The notes under the pieces: generated by a model
Seen by the model: the letters and a program-made list of their open reading frames with translations, nothing else
What the model was told of the DNA's origin: nothing
Databases searched by the model: none
Translations under genes and position numbers: made by a program
In this document: positions 1 through 6,317 of the stretch, piece by piece
Layout of the letters: each line of letters begins with the position of its first letter
Numbering within the stretch: the stretch's first letter is position 1
Source of the DNA: Alphaproteobacteria bacterium
Lineage (GTDB): Bacteria; Pseudomonadota; Alphaproteobacteria; RF32; CAG-239
Assembly: GCA_017444525.1 (NCBI GenBank)
Contig: JAFSWL010000025.1
Location: 1-44,798 of the forward strand
Reading direction: 5' to 3'
DNA: 44,798 nt

Positions 1-119
1 CCACCAGTAAACTGGTGGTACTATTAACGCTACAAACCTTACGGTTTGACCGCACTTTCAGTGCGGAGCGGCGTTATTCTAACGCCTTAACATTCATCCC
101 CGTATAAATACGGGGTTTT
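1..119. repeat. Cluster of five consecutive perfect stem-loops
   Basis: Five perfect inverted repeats lie back to back: 1-18 (CCACCAGT/ACTGGTGG), 33-48 (CAAACC/GGTTTG), 50-66 (CCGCACT/AGTGCGG), 70-86 (GGCGTTA/TAACGCC) and 98-115 (CCCCGTAT/ATACGGGG), with loops of 2-4 bases. The last is followed by TTTT and could terminate transcription. No open frame of useful length crosses the stretch. Such hairpin trains are seen at ends of IS200/IS605-type elements and in their guide-RNA regions, and also in non-coding RNAs. The left part is outside the window, so the identity stays open. Confidence 0.6.
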
Positions 120-141
120 CTGCAAGGCAACTAATAAAAAA

Positions 142-170
142 AAGGCTCTCCACCGAGAGCCTTAGATTTT
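142..170. terminator. Rho-independent terminator, probably bidirectional
   Basis: A 9-bp perfect stem (AAGGCTCTC / GAGAGCCTT, 142-150 with 155-163) encloses a CACC loop. It is preceded by a run of A (136-143) and followed by AGATTTT, so it has a T-tract in either direction. It closes the hairpin cluster to its left. Confidence 0.65.
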
Positions 171-230
171 GTAATGATGATATAAAATATATACCTCAAA
201 AAATGTTGCAAAAAAAAATTTAGTTTGTTA

Positions 231-400
231 TGCTGATTTCAGCCGGAGTTTCCGGTTAGTGCCTAAATAAAAAGGTGCGGGCTGTCGTAAGCCTTTGTTG
301 CGTGCGGTGTTCGGATGTAACATCGTTAAATTGTCGGTTATTCGTAACAACCGACGATAAATATATCCCCGATTCATAGCAATATGGTCGGGGAGCTTTT
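231..400 (+). other. Gene-free stretch with stem-loops, ending in a terminator-like hairpin
   Basis: No gene is credible between 170 and 530. The stretch holds an inverted repeat GTCGGTT/AACCGAC (333-339 with 349-355) and a terminator-like hairpin CCCCGA/TCGGGG (367-372 with 388-393) followed by AGCTTTT. It could be a small structured RNA or the trailer of an upstream transcript. I looked for tmRNA, RNase P and tRNA-like features and did not recognise any. Confidence 0.3.
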
Positions 401-478
401 AGTGTATGTCCAAAAATCTTATATGATTTTAAAGGCTAAAAGAATCATTTCACGCAATATGATTTACGAACTCTCCGA

Positions 479-507
479 CCACCTTATTTATTTAAGGTGG
501 ATTTTTT
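479..507 (+). terminator. Rho-independent terminator upstream of the first gene
   Basis: A perfect 8-bp stem CCACCTTA/TAAGGTGG (479-486 with 493-500) is followed by ATTTTTT. It argues against any gene start upstream of 500. The next gene should start at the ATG at 531, whose ribosome binding site (AAAGGGGAT, around 516-523) lies just after the T-tract. Confidence 0.7.
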
Positions 508-530
508 ATGGTGTGAAAGGGGATACGATT

Positions 531-1223
531 ATGAGTAATAGTGAAGAAATAAGAAAATTTCTACAGGAAGAAATAGAGCAAATGCAACAATCTATAGGCG
601 GGGTAAAACATAATAATTACTACTATAATGATAGTGATAATCAATGTTATTATGAAGGAGTAGATACCGACGATAGAGATTGTTCTTATTATGAAGATGC
701 TTACTATAATATAATTAATATGATTGATAGACAGTATGAAGAAATGGAAGATGCATATTATGATTTGGAAGAGTTTTATGCAAATCAAAAATTTTTAATA
801 GAGCCAGTGAAAACAGAATTGCAAAAAGCAAAAGAATTCAGAATGTCTCAAGAATATCAAAAAGCCATTGCTATATGTGATGATTTACTTAAGAAAAATG
901 AAAATAATCGTTATGCGGTTGACTTAAAAATAGCTGCTCTTGGAGATATAGGTAGTCCTGAAGCTTACAATTTAGCAATTTTTTATATGAAAAAATATGC
1001 ACGTAAATTAGATTATATACACACAATGTTTGGTTTATTGCAAAAAATGCATTCTAGAAAGGATGAATTCATCAAAGCTCTTTATAAATATTGTCCTGAA
1101 TGTCTCGAAGTCTATGTAGAAAACTTAGGAGAGAATAATCCGAAGCGAACATATCTGAAAGAATTGATGAGGTTAGTAAATAAATCTCAAATCAATAATC
1201 TAACCAACCCCGAAGGAGACTAA
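531..1223 (+). CDS. Unknown cytoplasmic protein, Tyr/Glu-rich with a TPR-like C-terminal half
   Basis: I do not recognise a family. The start at 531 follows a GGGG-type ribosome binding site and a terminator at 479-507; the open frame reaches back to 384, but an upstream start would run through that terminator. The 230-residue product has no signal peptide or membrane segment. The first 90 residues are acidic and rich in Tyr and Asn, with predicted helical stretches. From about residue 95 a pattern resembling a tetratricopeptide helix pair appears (AKEFRMSQEYQKAIAICDDL), followed by more amphipathic helices. It ends one base before the next gene, whose ribosome binding site lies in its last codons, so the two are cotranscribed and probably work together. 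Base composition is clearly more AT-rich than the downstream housekeeping genes, consistent with accessory DNA. Confidence 0.65.
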   Translation: MSNSEEIRKFLQEEIEQMQQSIGGVKHNNYYYNDSDNQCYYEGVDTDDRDCSYYEDAYYNIINMIDRQYEEMEDAYYDLEEFYANQKFLIEPVKTELQKAKEFRMSQEYQKAIAICDDLLKKNENNRYAVDLKIAALGDIGSPEAYNLAIFYMKKYARKLDYIHTMFGLLQKMHSRKDEFIKALYKYCPECLEVYVENLGENNPKRTYLKELMRLVNKSQINNLTNPEGD

Positions 1224-1224
1224 A

Positions 1225-2130
1225 ATGAAGAAAATATCGGCAATAATTGCAAGTTTAGCGGCAATTTTATGTGTAGGCGGTATAAGTGCTTATGCATATA
1301 TGAACAGCAATCAGTTTTTAATTAATAAATATATCAAAACATGCTCGGTAGAAGCACCAAATTCACCTGATTACTGCAAATGTAAAGCGTATCTAAATAG
1401 CGAATATAATAAGGATATATTCAAACAACTTGCTAATGCCGATAAAGTAGCGCGTAGTGGAATAATGAGTTCGCTTTCGCAAGATAAACTTGATGTCTAC
1501 TATAAGAAAATCAATAAATGTTTTCTTTACTTAAGTGATGACGATTATTTGGCAAATCTTAAATATCCGTTTTCTAAATCAGAAGAATGCGTCAAAGAAG
1601 CATTTTATAAAATGCCGCAATATCAACGCTGGTACATTAAAACGCATAATAAAGATAAAAATGACAGTAAGTTGGTAAAAATTGGTGATTTCTACTCTGA
1701 ATTAGCTACTAAATGTTTGAAGAAATATGATTCCGATGAAGAATATAAAAAATATCTCGTATATAATTATTTTTTGAAAAACAGCAGATTGCCGGATGAC
1801 AGTTTTGAAAAATGTATCAACCAATTATCTCGTGAAGAAATGGAAGCATATAATGAGAATGACATAAAAGCCCTTATAAAGGTTGAGGATTGCATATTCT
1901 CCGAATATAGCGTAGATGAAATTATTTCAACAACAGCCAAGGCGAAAATTATGCTTATGGAAGAAAATGCAAAAAAGAAAATGAGTGACTACGGAAAAAA
2001 CATCATACGCAAAAAAGTTCTTAAATGTATGGAAGATAAAATCAGCAAATTATCAAAAGAAGAATTACAAGAATTTAAGAATAATGCACCGGATTCTGAA
2101 ATTTTGCAAAGTTGTATTGATGAGGATTAA
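1225..2130 (+). CDS. Unknown exported or membrane-anchored Lys-rich protein with paired cysteines
   Basis: No family is recognised. The 301-residue product begins with a basic tip and a hydrophobic segment (about residues 5-27) that could be a signal peptide cleaved near AYA or a signal anchor; there is no proper lipobox. The rest is Lys/Glu-rich and mostly helical by composition, with regularly spaced Cys residues, including a DYCKC cluster soon after the signal. This suggests disulfides in the periplasm, where the nearby DsbD-like protein would act. The start is supported by AAGGAG at 1213-1218. It is coupled to the preceding gene with one base between stop and start, and a strong terminator follows at once, making a two-gene transcription unit. 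Confidence 0.65.
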   Translation: MKKISAIIASLAAILCVGGISAYAYMNSNQFLINKYIKTCSVEAPNSPDYCKCKAYLNSEYNKDIFKQLANADKVARSGIMSSLSQDKLDVYYKKINKCFLYLSDDDYLANLKYPFSKSEECVKEAFYKMPQYQRWYIKTHNKDKNDSKLVKIGDFYSELATKCLKKYDSDEEYKKYLVYNYFLKNSRLPDDSFEKCINQLSREEMEAYNENDIKALIKVEDCIFSEYSVDEIISTTAKAKIMLMEENAKKKMSDYGKNIIRKKVLKCMEDKISKLSKEELQEFKNNAPDSEILQSCIDED

Positions 2131-2135
2131 ATATT

Positions 2136-2168
2136 AGCCCCGTACCTCTTCTGGTACGGGGCTGTTTT
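2136..2168 (+). terminator. Rho-independent terminator of the two-gene unit
   Basis: A perfect 11-bp stem (AGCCCCGTACC / GGTACGGGGCT, 2136-2146 with 2153-2163) with a six-base loop is followed by GTTTT. It sits six bases after the stop of the 1225-2130 gene and between convergent genes. Confidence 0.85.
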
Positions 2169-2186
2169 GTGCAATGACAGACAATG

Positions 2187-2732
2187 TTATTTCTTCAAAT
2201 CTGCCAGAACTTTCATTGAAACAATCACGTCCGGATTGATAACCGTACCGTTGTCGGCAGGGTCTCCGCGTTTGATGTTATCTACAAATTCCATACCTTT
2301 GATAACCTGTCCCCAAACGGTGTATTGACCGTCCAGAAAACCGGCATCCTTAAAGCAGATGAAAAATTGGCTGTCGGCAGAATCCGGATCCATCGCCCGT
2401 GCCATCGAAACTGCGCCGCGTCCGTGGTGCTTGTCATTAAACTCAGCCTTGATATTTCGACCGCTGCCGCCGGTGCCGTTACCGCGCGGGTCGCCGGTTT
2501 GCGCCATAAAGCCGTCAATCACCCGATGGAATTTTAAACCGTCGTAAAAGCCCTGACGCACTAACTCTTTAATGCGGGCAACATGGTTAGGCGCAACATC
2601 CGGATATGTTTGAATATAAACATCGCCGTCTTTTAATTTAAGCACAATCACGTCTTCCGGATTAACATTTTGAGCTGACGTGTTGAAAGAGGTTAAGAAA
2701 AGCGCCATACAGGCAAGTAAGAGTTTTTTCAT
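2187..2732 (-). CDS. ppiA: Periplasmic cyclophilin-type peptidyl-prolyl cis-trans isomerase
   Basis: Catalyses cis-trans isomerisation of prolyl bonds during folding of exported proteins. The 181-residue product has a signal peptide (residues 1-20, cleavage after NTSA), placing it in the periplasm. The cyclophilin core is complete: FHRVIDGFMAQTGDP (about 69-82) supplies the catalytic Arg and the Phe-Met-Gln pocket, SQFFI (121-125) the second part of the pocket, and DGQYTVWGQV (134-143) the conserved C-terminal strand. Length fits the short bacterial class. It lies 30 bases downstream of the DsbD-like gene, so the pair probably forms a periplasmic folding operon. The symbol reflects the family and location; assignment to ppiA rather than another cyclophilin is by analogy. 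Confidence 0.92.
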   Translation of the reverse strand: MKKLLLACMALFLTSFNTSAQNVNPEDVIVLKLKDGDVYIQTYPDVAPNHVARIKELVRQGFYDGLKFHRVIDGFMAQTGDPRGNGTGGSGRNIKAEFNDKHHGRGAVSMARAMDPDSADSQFFICFKDAGFLDGQYTVWGQVIKGMEFVDNIKRGDPADNGTVINPDVIVSMKVLADLKK

Positions 2733-2762
2733 ATTTTTTCCTTTCCATAAAGTTTGTTACAA

Positions 2763-4505
2763 TTATTTCGGCAAAGAATTTACGCGGAAAAACAGCGGCA
2801 AAATCTGATAATTGCCTTGATGATAATACACATACAACGGAATGGCATCACGACCGTAAGATGAGAGTGCAGTGCCTAAATCTTCTTGATGTTCGGTTAA
2901 ATCGGCCACAAATAAAGCCACATCATTTTCCTGTACAAATTCTTTAAACTTTTGACTCTTCAAAATAAATCTTTCGTTGAACTGGCAAGTCAGACACCAG
3001 TCAGCGGTAAAGTCCACGAATATATTGCGTCCTTTAGCATTTAATTCAGCAATTTTATCGGCATCAAACGGCTGCCAATCAAGCTCCGTAGTATCGGCGG
3101 TATATATATCAGTCTTGATTTGCGTATAAAAAATGGAACCGAGCCAAATCGCCGTAATCAAAATAGGTATGGAGAGAATGATTTTCAGCTTTTGCATCCA
3201 AGCCCCCGGCTTTGGCAAAATGCGGTGCAAAGCCTGCGGAAACATCTCAATCAGAGCATAGGGTAGGGCATAACCGAATGCCAATGCCGTAAAAATCGCT
3301 ATAACTTCGGTGTTGGTGCGCATAAAGGCATAGCCGATGGCCGCCCCCATAAACGGACCTGCACACGGGCTGGCCACCAATACCGCAAAAAATCCGGTGG
3401 TAAATTCGTTTAAACCAGAAAGACGATGAATGAAGTTACCGCCGAAATTAGGAAAATGCAAAATATCCGTCATAAACAAAAACAACAGGAAAAATACCGC
3501 AGCCATAATCCCCACAAACCAAGCCGTTTGCAGTTGGAAACCCCAGCCGATGTTATTGCCTCCGGTTTTCAACCATAACATAATCAAAGCCAGAATAATG
3601 AAAGACAGTACCACCCCTAATGTGTAGAAAAGTGCGTTTTTATAAGGGATTATCCCAGTTTGTGGCTTTTTTAACAATGTAAATATTTTCAGGCTTAAAA
3701 TCGGAAATACGCAAGGCATGGCATTGAGAATTATACCGCCGATAAAAGCTAAAAGAATCATATATAAAAGTTTCAAACTTAATGTATTTTCATATTCTAT
3801 ATTAATCAAATAAGCATTATCGGGGGTCAATAACAAAGCCTGTTTTAGTTGCTGCGGCTGCTCGGATTGCCAACGCACATTAACTCCGTTTTGGGTTTCT
3901 TCAATATTGATACTCATTTCATCAATTATGTTTTTTTGTGTCGGAGCAAAATACATCTGATTGGTTACATCTGTATCGAATTGTAATAAATTTTCATCTG
4001 TGGGACTTATTAAGGTTATTTTTTGCGGAAAAGTTTCTTTTGCCCGTTGCCGTAACATACCCCATTGTGTCTTATCAGATGCTGCTATTTCCGCTAATTT
4101 AAACGTCAATGTTTCCGGTTTGCAAACATCATTACATTCCACAAAATTAAATGTGATTTCGGCATCATTGAGATTATTCACCCGAAGAGAATAATAGGCT
4201 TTATTTTCGTACAAATATTCATGCATAAAGTCATAAACAGTGCGCGCTACAGGTATTGACTGTTCTAAAACTTCGATTGTTGTATTAACCGCCGTTACCT
4301 CAGTAGGCTGCCCTACATCACCCGGATTGCTCCACGAAATATGCCAGTCAGGCTGGATTGTAAATTCTGCCAACACTTCATCTTTACCATTATGATAAAG
4401 CTGAATTGAGGTATTCTCTGTACTTTTCAGCGAATAACCTGCATACGCAGCGGAACAATTCAACATGCCGAACAATAAAGCAATACCGAGCAATAACTTA
4501 CGCAT
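2763..4505 (-). CDS. dsbD: DsbD/ScsB-family thiol:disulfide interchange protein
   Basis: Passes electrons from cytoplasmic thioredoxin across the inner membrane to periplasmic thiol proteins. Three parts are visible. After a signal peptide (1-22) comes an N-terminal alpha-like domain with a Cys pair (C124, C128, in ECNDVC). A polytopic CcdA-like core (about 247-460) carries the two redox cysteines in MPCVFP (C265) and SPCAGP (C381). A C-terminal thioredoxin-like domain has the active site WCLTC (C504, C507). I start at 4505 rather than 4523 because AGAGGA lies 9 bases before this ATG and it gives a clean signal peptide. The 580-residue length is normal. The cyclophilin gene follows; a plausible promoter lies upstream. 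ScsB-type and DsbD-type members are hard to separate by eye. Confidence 0.9.
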   Translation of the reverse strand: MRKLLLGIALLFGMLNCSAAYAGYSLKSTENTSIQLYHNGKDEVLAEFTIQPDWHISWSNPGDVGQPTEVTAVNTTIEVLEQSIPVARTVYDFMHEYLYENKAYYSLRVNNLNDAEITFNFVECNDVCKPETLTFKLAEIAASDKTQWGMLRQRAKETFPQKITLISPTDENLLQFDTDVTNQMYFAPTQKNIIDEMSINIEETQNGVNVRWQSEQPQQLKQALLLTPDNAYLINIEYENTLSLKLLYMILLAFIGGIILNAMPCVFPILSLKIFTLLKKPQTGIIPYKNALFYTLGVVLSFIILALIMLWLKTGGNNIGWGFQLQTAWFVGIMAAVFFLLFLFMTDILHFPNFGGNFIHRLSGLNEFTTGFFAVLVASPCAGPFMGAAIGYAFMRTNTEVIAIFTALAFGYALPYALIEMFPQALHRILPKPGAWMQKLKIILSIPILITAIWLGSIFYTQIKTDIYTADTTELDWQPFDADKIAELNAKGRNIFVDFTADWCLTCQFNERFILKSQKFKEFVQENDVALFVADLTEHQEDLGTALSSYGRDAIPLYVYYHQGNYQILPLFFRVNSLPK

Positions 4506-4565
4506 TACACCACATCCTCTCATCTGCGGATATAGTAATCAAAAAAGATAAATAAAAGATTAGCA

Positions 4566-4595
4566 AGTATACATTTTTAAAGCATAATTTTGCAA
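4566..4595 (-). promoter_or_regulatory. Candidate sigma-70 promoter for the dsbD-ppiA unit
   Basis: On the minus strand TTGCAA (4590-4595) is followed after 18 bases by TATACT (4566-4571). It sits in the 94-base gap between the histidine phosphatase stop and the dsbD start and would separate dsbD-ppiA from the glycan operon upstream. Sequence match only. Confidence 0.4.
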
Positions 4596-4599
4596 TAAC

Positions 4600-5184
4600 T
4601 TACATAAATCCTTCAATTTGCCACTTTCCGCCGCAATAAGACAAGCATAAGATACTTCCGTTAGAAACATCGGTACCGCTTTGACCAAGGGCAATAAGCA
4701 GTTGTGTCAACATAATTCCGTGAGAAGAAACTGCTATAATAGAATACGGTGAGTTTTCGGCATATTGCTGCAATCCTTCAAATACGCGTTGTCGAACTTC
4801 TTTTTTACTTTCTCCGCCGATAAAACGCAAATTTTCGTATTTTGTATCACAACTGCGCCACTGCTGATATTTTTCGCCGAATTTATTCATTATCTCTGTA
4901 TAGTGCATGCCTTCGATTTCGCCGACATTAACTTCAATAAAATGAGCATCCTCGACAATAGGGCAGTGTAAAGATATGTTAGCCAACTCGGCAGTTTGTT
5001 TAGCTCGTGCCAATGGCGAGCAAAGAATAATCTCAATATCTTTATCTTTAAGTTTTGTGCCGATTTCTAAAGCTTGTTGTTTTCCCAAATCAGTCAGCAC
5101 CGAATCATTGGTTTGTCCTTGAGTTCTGCCGGCCAAATTATAAGTACTCTGTCCATGACGAAATATATAAAAATATTTTTTCAT
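4600..5184 (-). CDS. Histidine phosphatase superfamily protein (phosphoglycerate-mutase-like)
   Basis: A branch-1 histidine phosphatase, which hydrolyses phosphate esters through a phospho-His intermediate. The signature FRHGQSTYN places the nucleophile at H10, with R9, R60 (SPLARAKQTA) and the second histidine H155 (SSHGIM) completing the phosphate pocket, so the 194-residue enzyme looks active. There is no signal peptide, so it is cytoplasmic. The family covers mutases, cobalamin-pathway and sugar-phosphate phosphatases and cannot be narrowed by motif alone. Its start overlaps the stop of the zeta-like kinase gene by four bases, so the two are translationally coupled. I infer that it may reverse or process the kinase product. 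It is the last gene of the glycan operon. Confidence 0.85.
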   Translation of the reverse strand: MKKYFYIFRHGQSTYNLAGRTQGQTNDSVLTDLGKQQALEIGTKLKDKDIEIILCSPLARAKQTAELANISLHCPIVEDAHFIEVNVGEIEGMHYTEIMNKFGEKYQQWRSCDTKYENLRFIGGESKKEVRQRVFEGLQQYAENSPYSIIAVSSHGIMLTQLLIALGQSGTDVSNGSILCLSYCGGKWQIEGFM

Positions 5185-6092
5185 TTTTCCAATATTCCGG
5201 ATCTGAATAAAATAGAATTTTTGAAATCAGATGACAGTAACAGTCCTGATTTTCTCATAAATTTAGTAAATAATTCTTCAACGGTTTTCAGTTCTTTAGT
5301 CGGAGCTTTACGCTCTTTCATCATAGATATAACATCTATCCACTTTAATGCCACATTAGTCATATCTTCACGATTTAGCGCACTGTTACGAGCTTCACGC
5401 AATTTGCGCTGAACCAACAACGGATCTTTATCTTGAATACTGCTATCGTAAAAATTGCAGTATCTGCGATTATAAATGCTTATACGATCTACTGTATTAT
5501 GACGGCTCATATTAGCTAAGATATCCGGAAGTAAATAATAAGAATCATCATGCACTCCGAGAGTAGCCGGAAAACCGATTTCACGTGTAATAGCCAACTG
5601 TTCTTCTTGTCTGAAGAAAATCGAAACTTCACTGATATTGCGATGCACACCTAAAGCCACACATTCGATATTATATCCGTGTTCACGAGCCTGTAACAAA
5701 GTTTTCATTTTATAGTCATCAGGATCCAATAAAATGCTTTCTATCACAATATTATAACCTTTATCAAAACAATAATCCATCAGTTTTGTGCGTGCCATTC
5801 CTGCATCTTTCTTAGTTTTAAAGGTGTAATTGGCTCGGTCATTTCTGATAATATCATCTGCCATTGGGTGCAACTGTCTGATATCATCTGTACCAAATAA
5901 TACAGGATATTCTTCAAAATTATCTTGAGCATAACGACGAGATGAATAGCTTTTACCTGCTCCTGATTGCCCTGTAATCAAGACAAAAGTCGGATTATCT
6001 GAGGAAGTGCAATCTCGAGTAAAGGTCGGGATAATTAACTCATCCACCCATTTTTGATGTTCTTGCGGCGATAATATCGGCTCAAATTCCAT
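5181..6092 (-). CDS. Zeta-toxin-like P-loop kinase
   Basis: A P-loop phosphotransferase of the zeta toxin / PezT type. Characterised members phosphorylate UDP-N-acetylglucosamine and so block wall synthesis. Walker A is GQSGAGKS (41-48). It is followed by GTDDIRQLHP (67-76), which matches the zeta segment with the catalytic Asp, then GYNIVIES (the beta-strand before the lid), a basic FFRQEEQ helix, and ISIYNRRYCNFYDS, matching the conserved zeta 'LYNR' strand. The product has 303 residues, close to zeta (about 290). The C-terminal 60 residues are helical and unassigned. It starts one base after the stop of a 74-residue gene and overlaps the phosphatase gene by four bases. The position after a small helical protein resembles epsilon/zeta toxin-antitoxin order, but the glycan-operon setting also fits a sugar-nucleotide kinase. 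Its substrate is not shown by sequence. Confidence 0.75.
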   Translation of the reverse strand: MEFEPILSPQEHQKWVDELIIPTFTRDCTSSDNPTFVLITGQSGAGKSYSSRRYAQDNFEEYPVLFGTDDIRQLHPMADDIIRNDRANYTFKTKKDAGMARTKLMDYCFDKGYNIVIESILLDPDDYKMKTLLQAREHGYNIECVALGVHRNISEVSIFFRQEEQLAITREIGFPATLGVHDDSYYLLPDILANMSRHNTVDRISIYNRRYCNFYDSSIQDKDPLLVQRKLREARNSALNREDMTNVALKWIDVISMMKERKAPTKELKTVEELFTKFMRKSGLLLSSDFKNSILFRSGILEK

Positions 6093-6317
6093 CTATTCCT
6101 CTTTTTCCAACTGTTGCAGATAAGGCACATAAACATTTTTTATCTTTTCGAGGATAATCGATTTATCGATAAATTTCAAGTCTTTTTGCAATTGCTTAAT
6201 TTTTTTATTATAATCAGACCTGTCATTATCATCACATTTTTCCGATAAAGCATACAGTTTTCTTATCAATGTCAGAACAACATATTTTGCCTGTTCAATA
6301 TCTTCGAAAGTATTCAT
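6093..6317 (-). CDS. Small helical protein, possible partner or antitoxin of the zeta-like kinase
   Basis: The 74-residue product is unrecognised. It is charged and almost entirely helix-forming, with no Cys-based motif, signal peptide or membrane segment. Its start codon overlaps the stop of the 802-residue gene upstream by one base (TAATG), and the zeta-like kinase begins directly after its own stop, so all three are translated in a chain. Size, helical character and position just before the kinase match what is known of epsilon antitoxins, which are three-helix proteins that block the ATP site. I see no sequence motif that proves homology, so the antitoxin role is an inference from context. 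Confidence 0.55.
   Translation of the reverse strand: MNTFEDIEQAKYVVLTLIRKLYALSEKCDDNDRSDYNKKIKQLQKDLKFIDKSIILEKIKNVYVPYLQQLEKEE

Noticed and set aside
149-260. A-rich and T-rich stretch as a replication origin
   Set aside because: No DnaA-box cluster and no replication initiator gene nearby; only ordinary AT-rich intergenic DNA.
231-400. Possible tmRNA or RNase P RNA
   Set aside because: The stem-loops are local hairpins only; no resume tag, tRNA-like end or P4-like conserved core could be found.
384-530. N-terminal extension of the first gene from an ATG at 384
   Set aside because: A terminator with a T-tract lies at 479-507 inside it, and the ATG at 531 has a good ribosome binding site and a better N-terminus.
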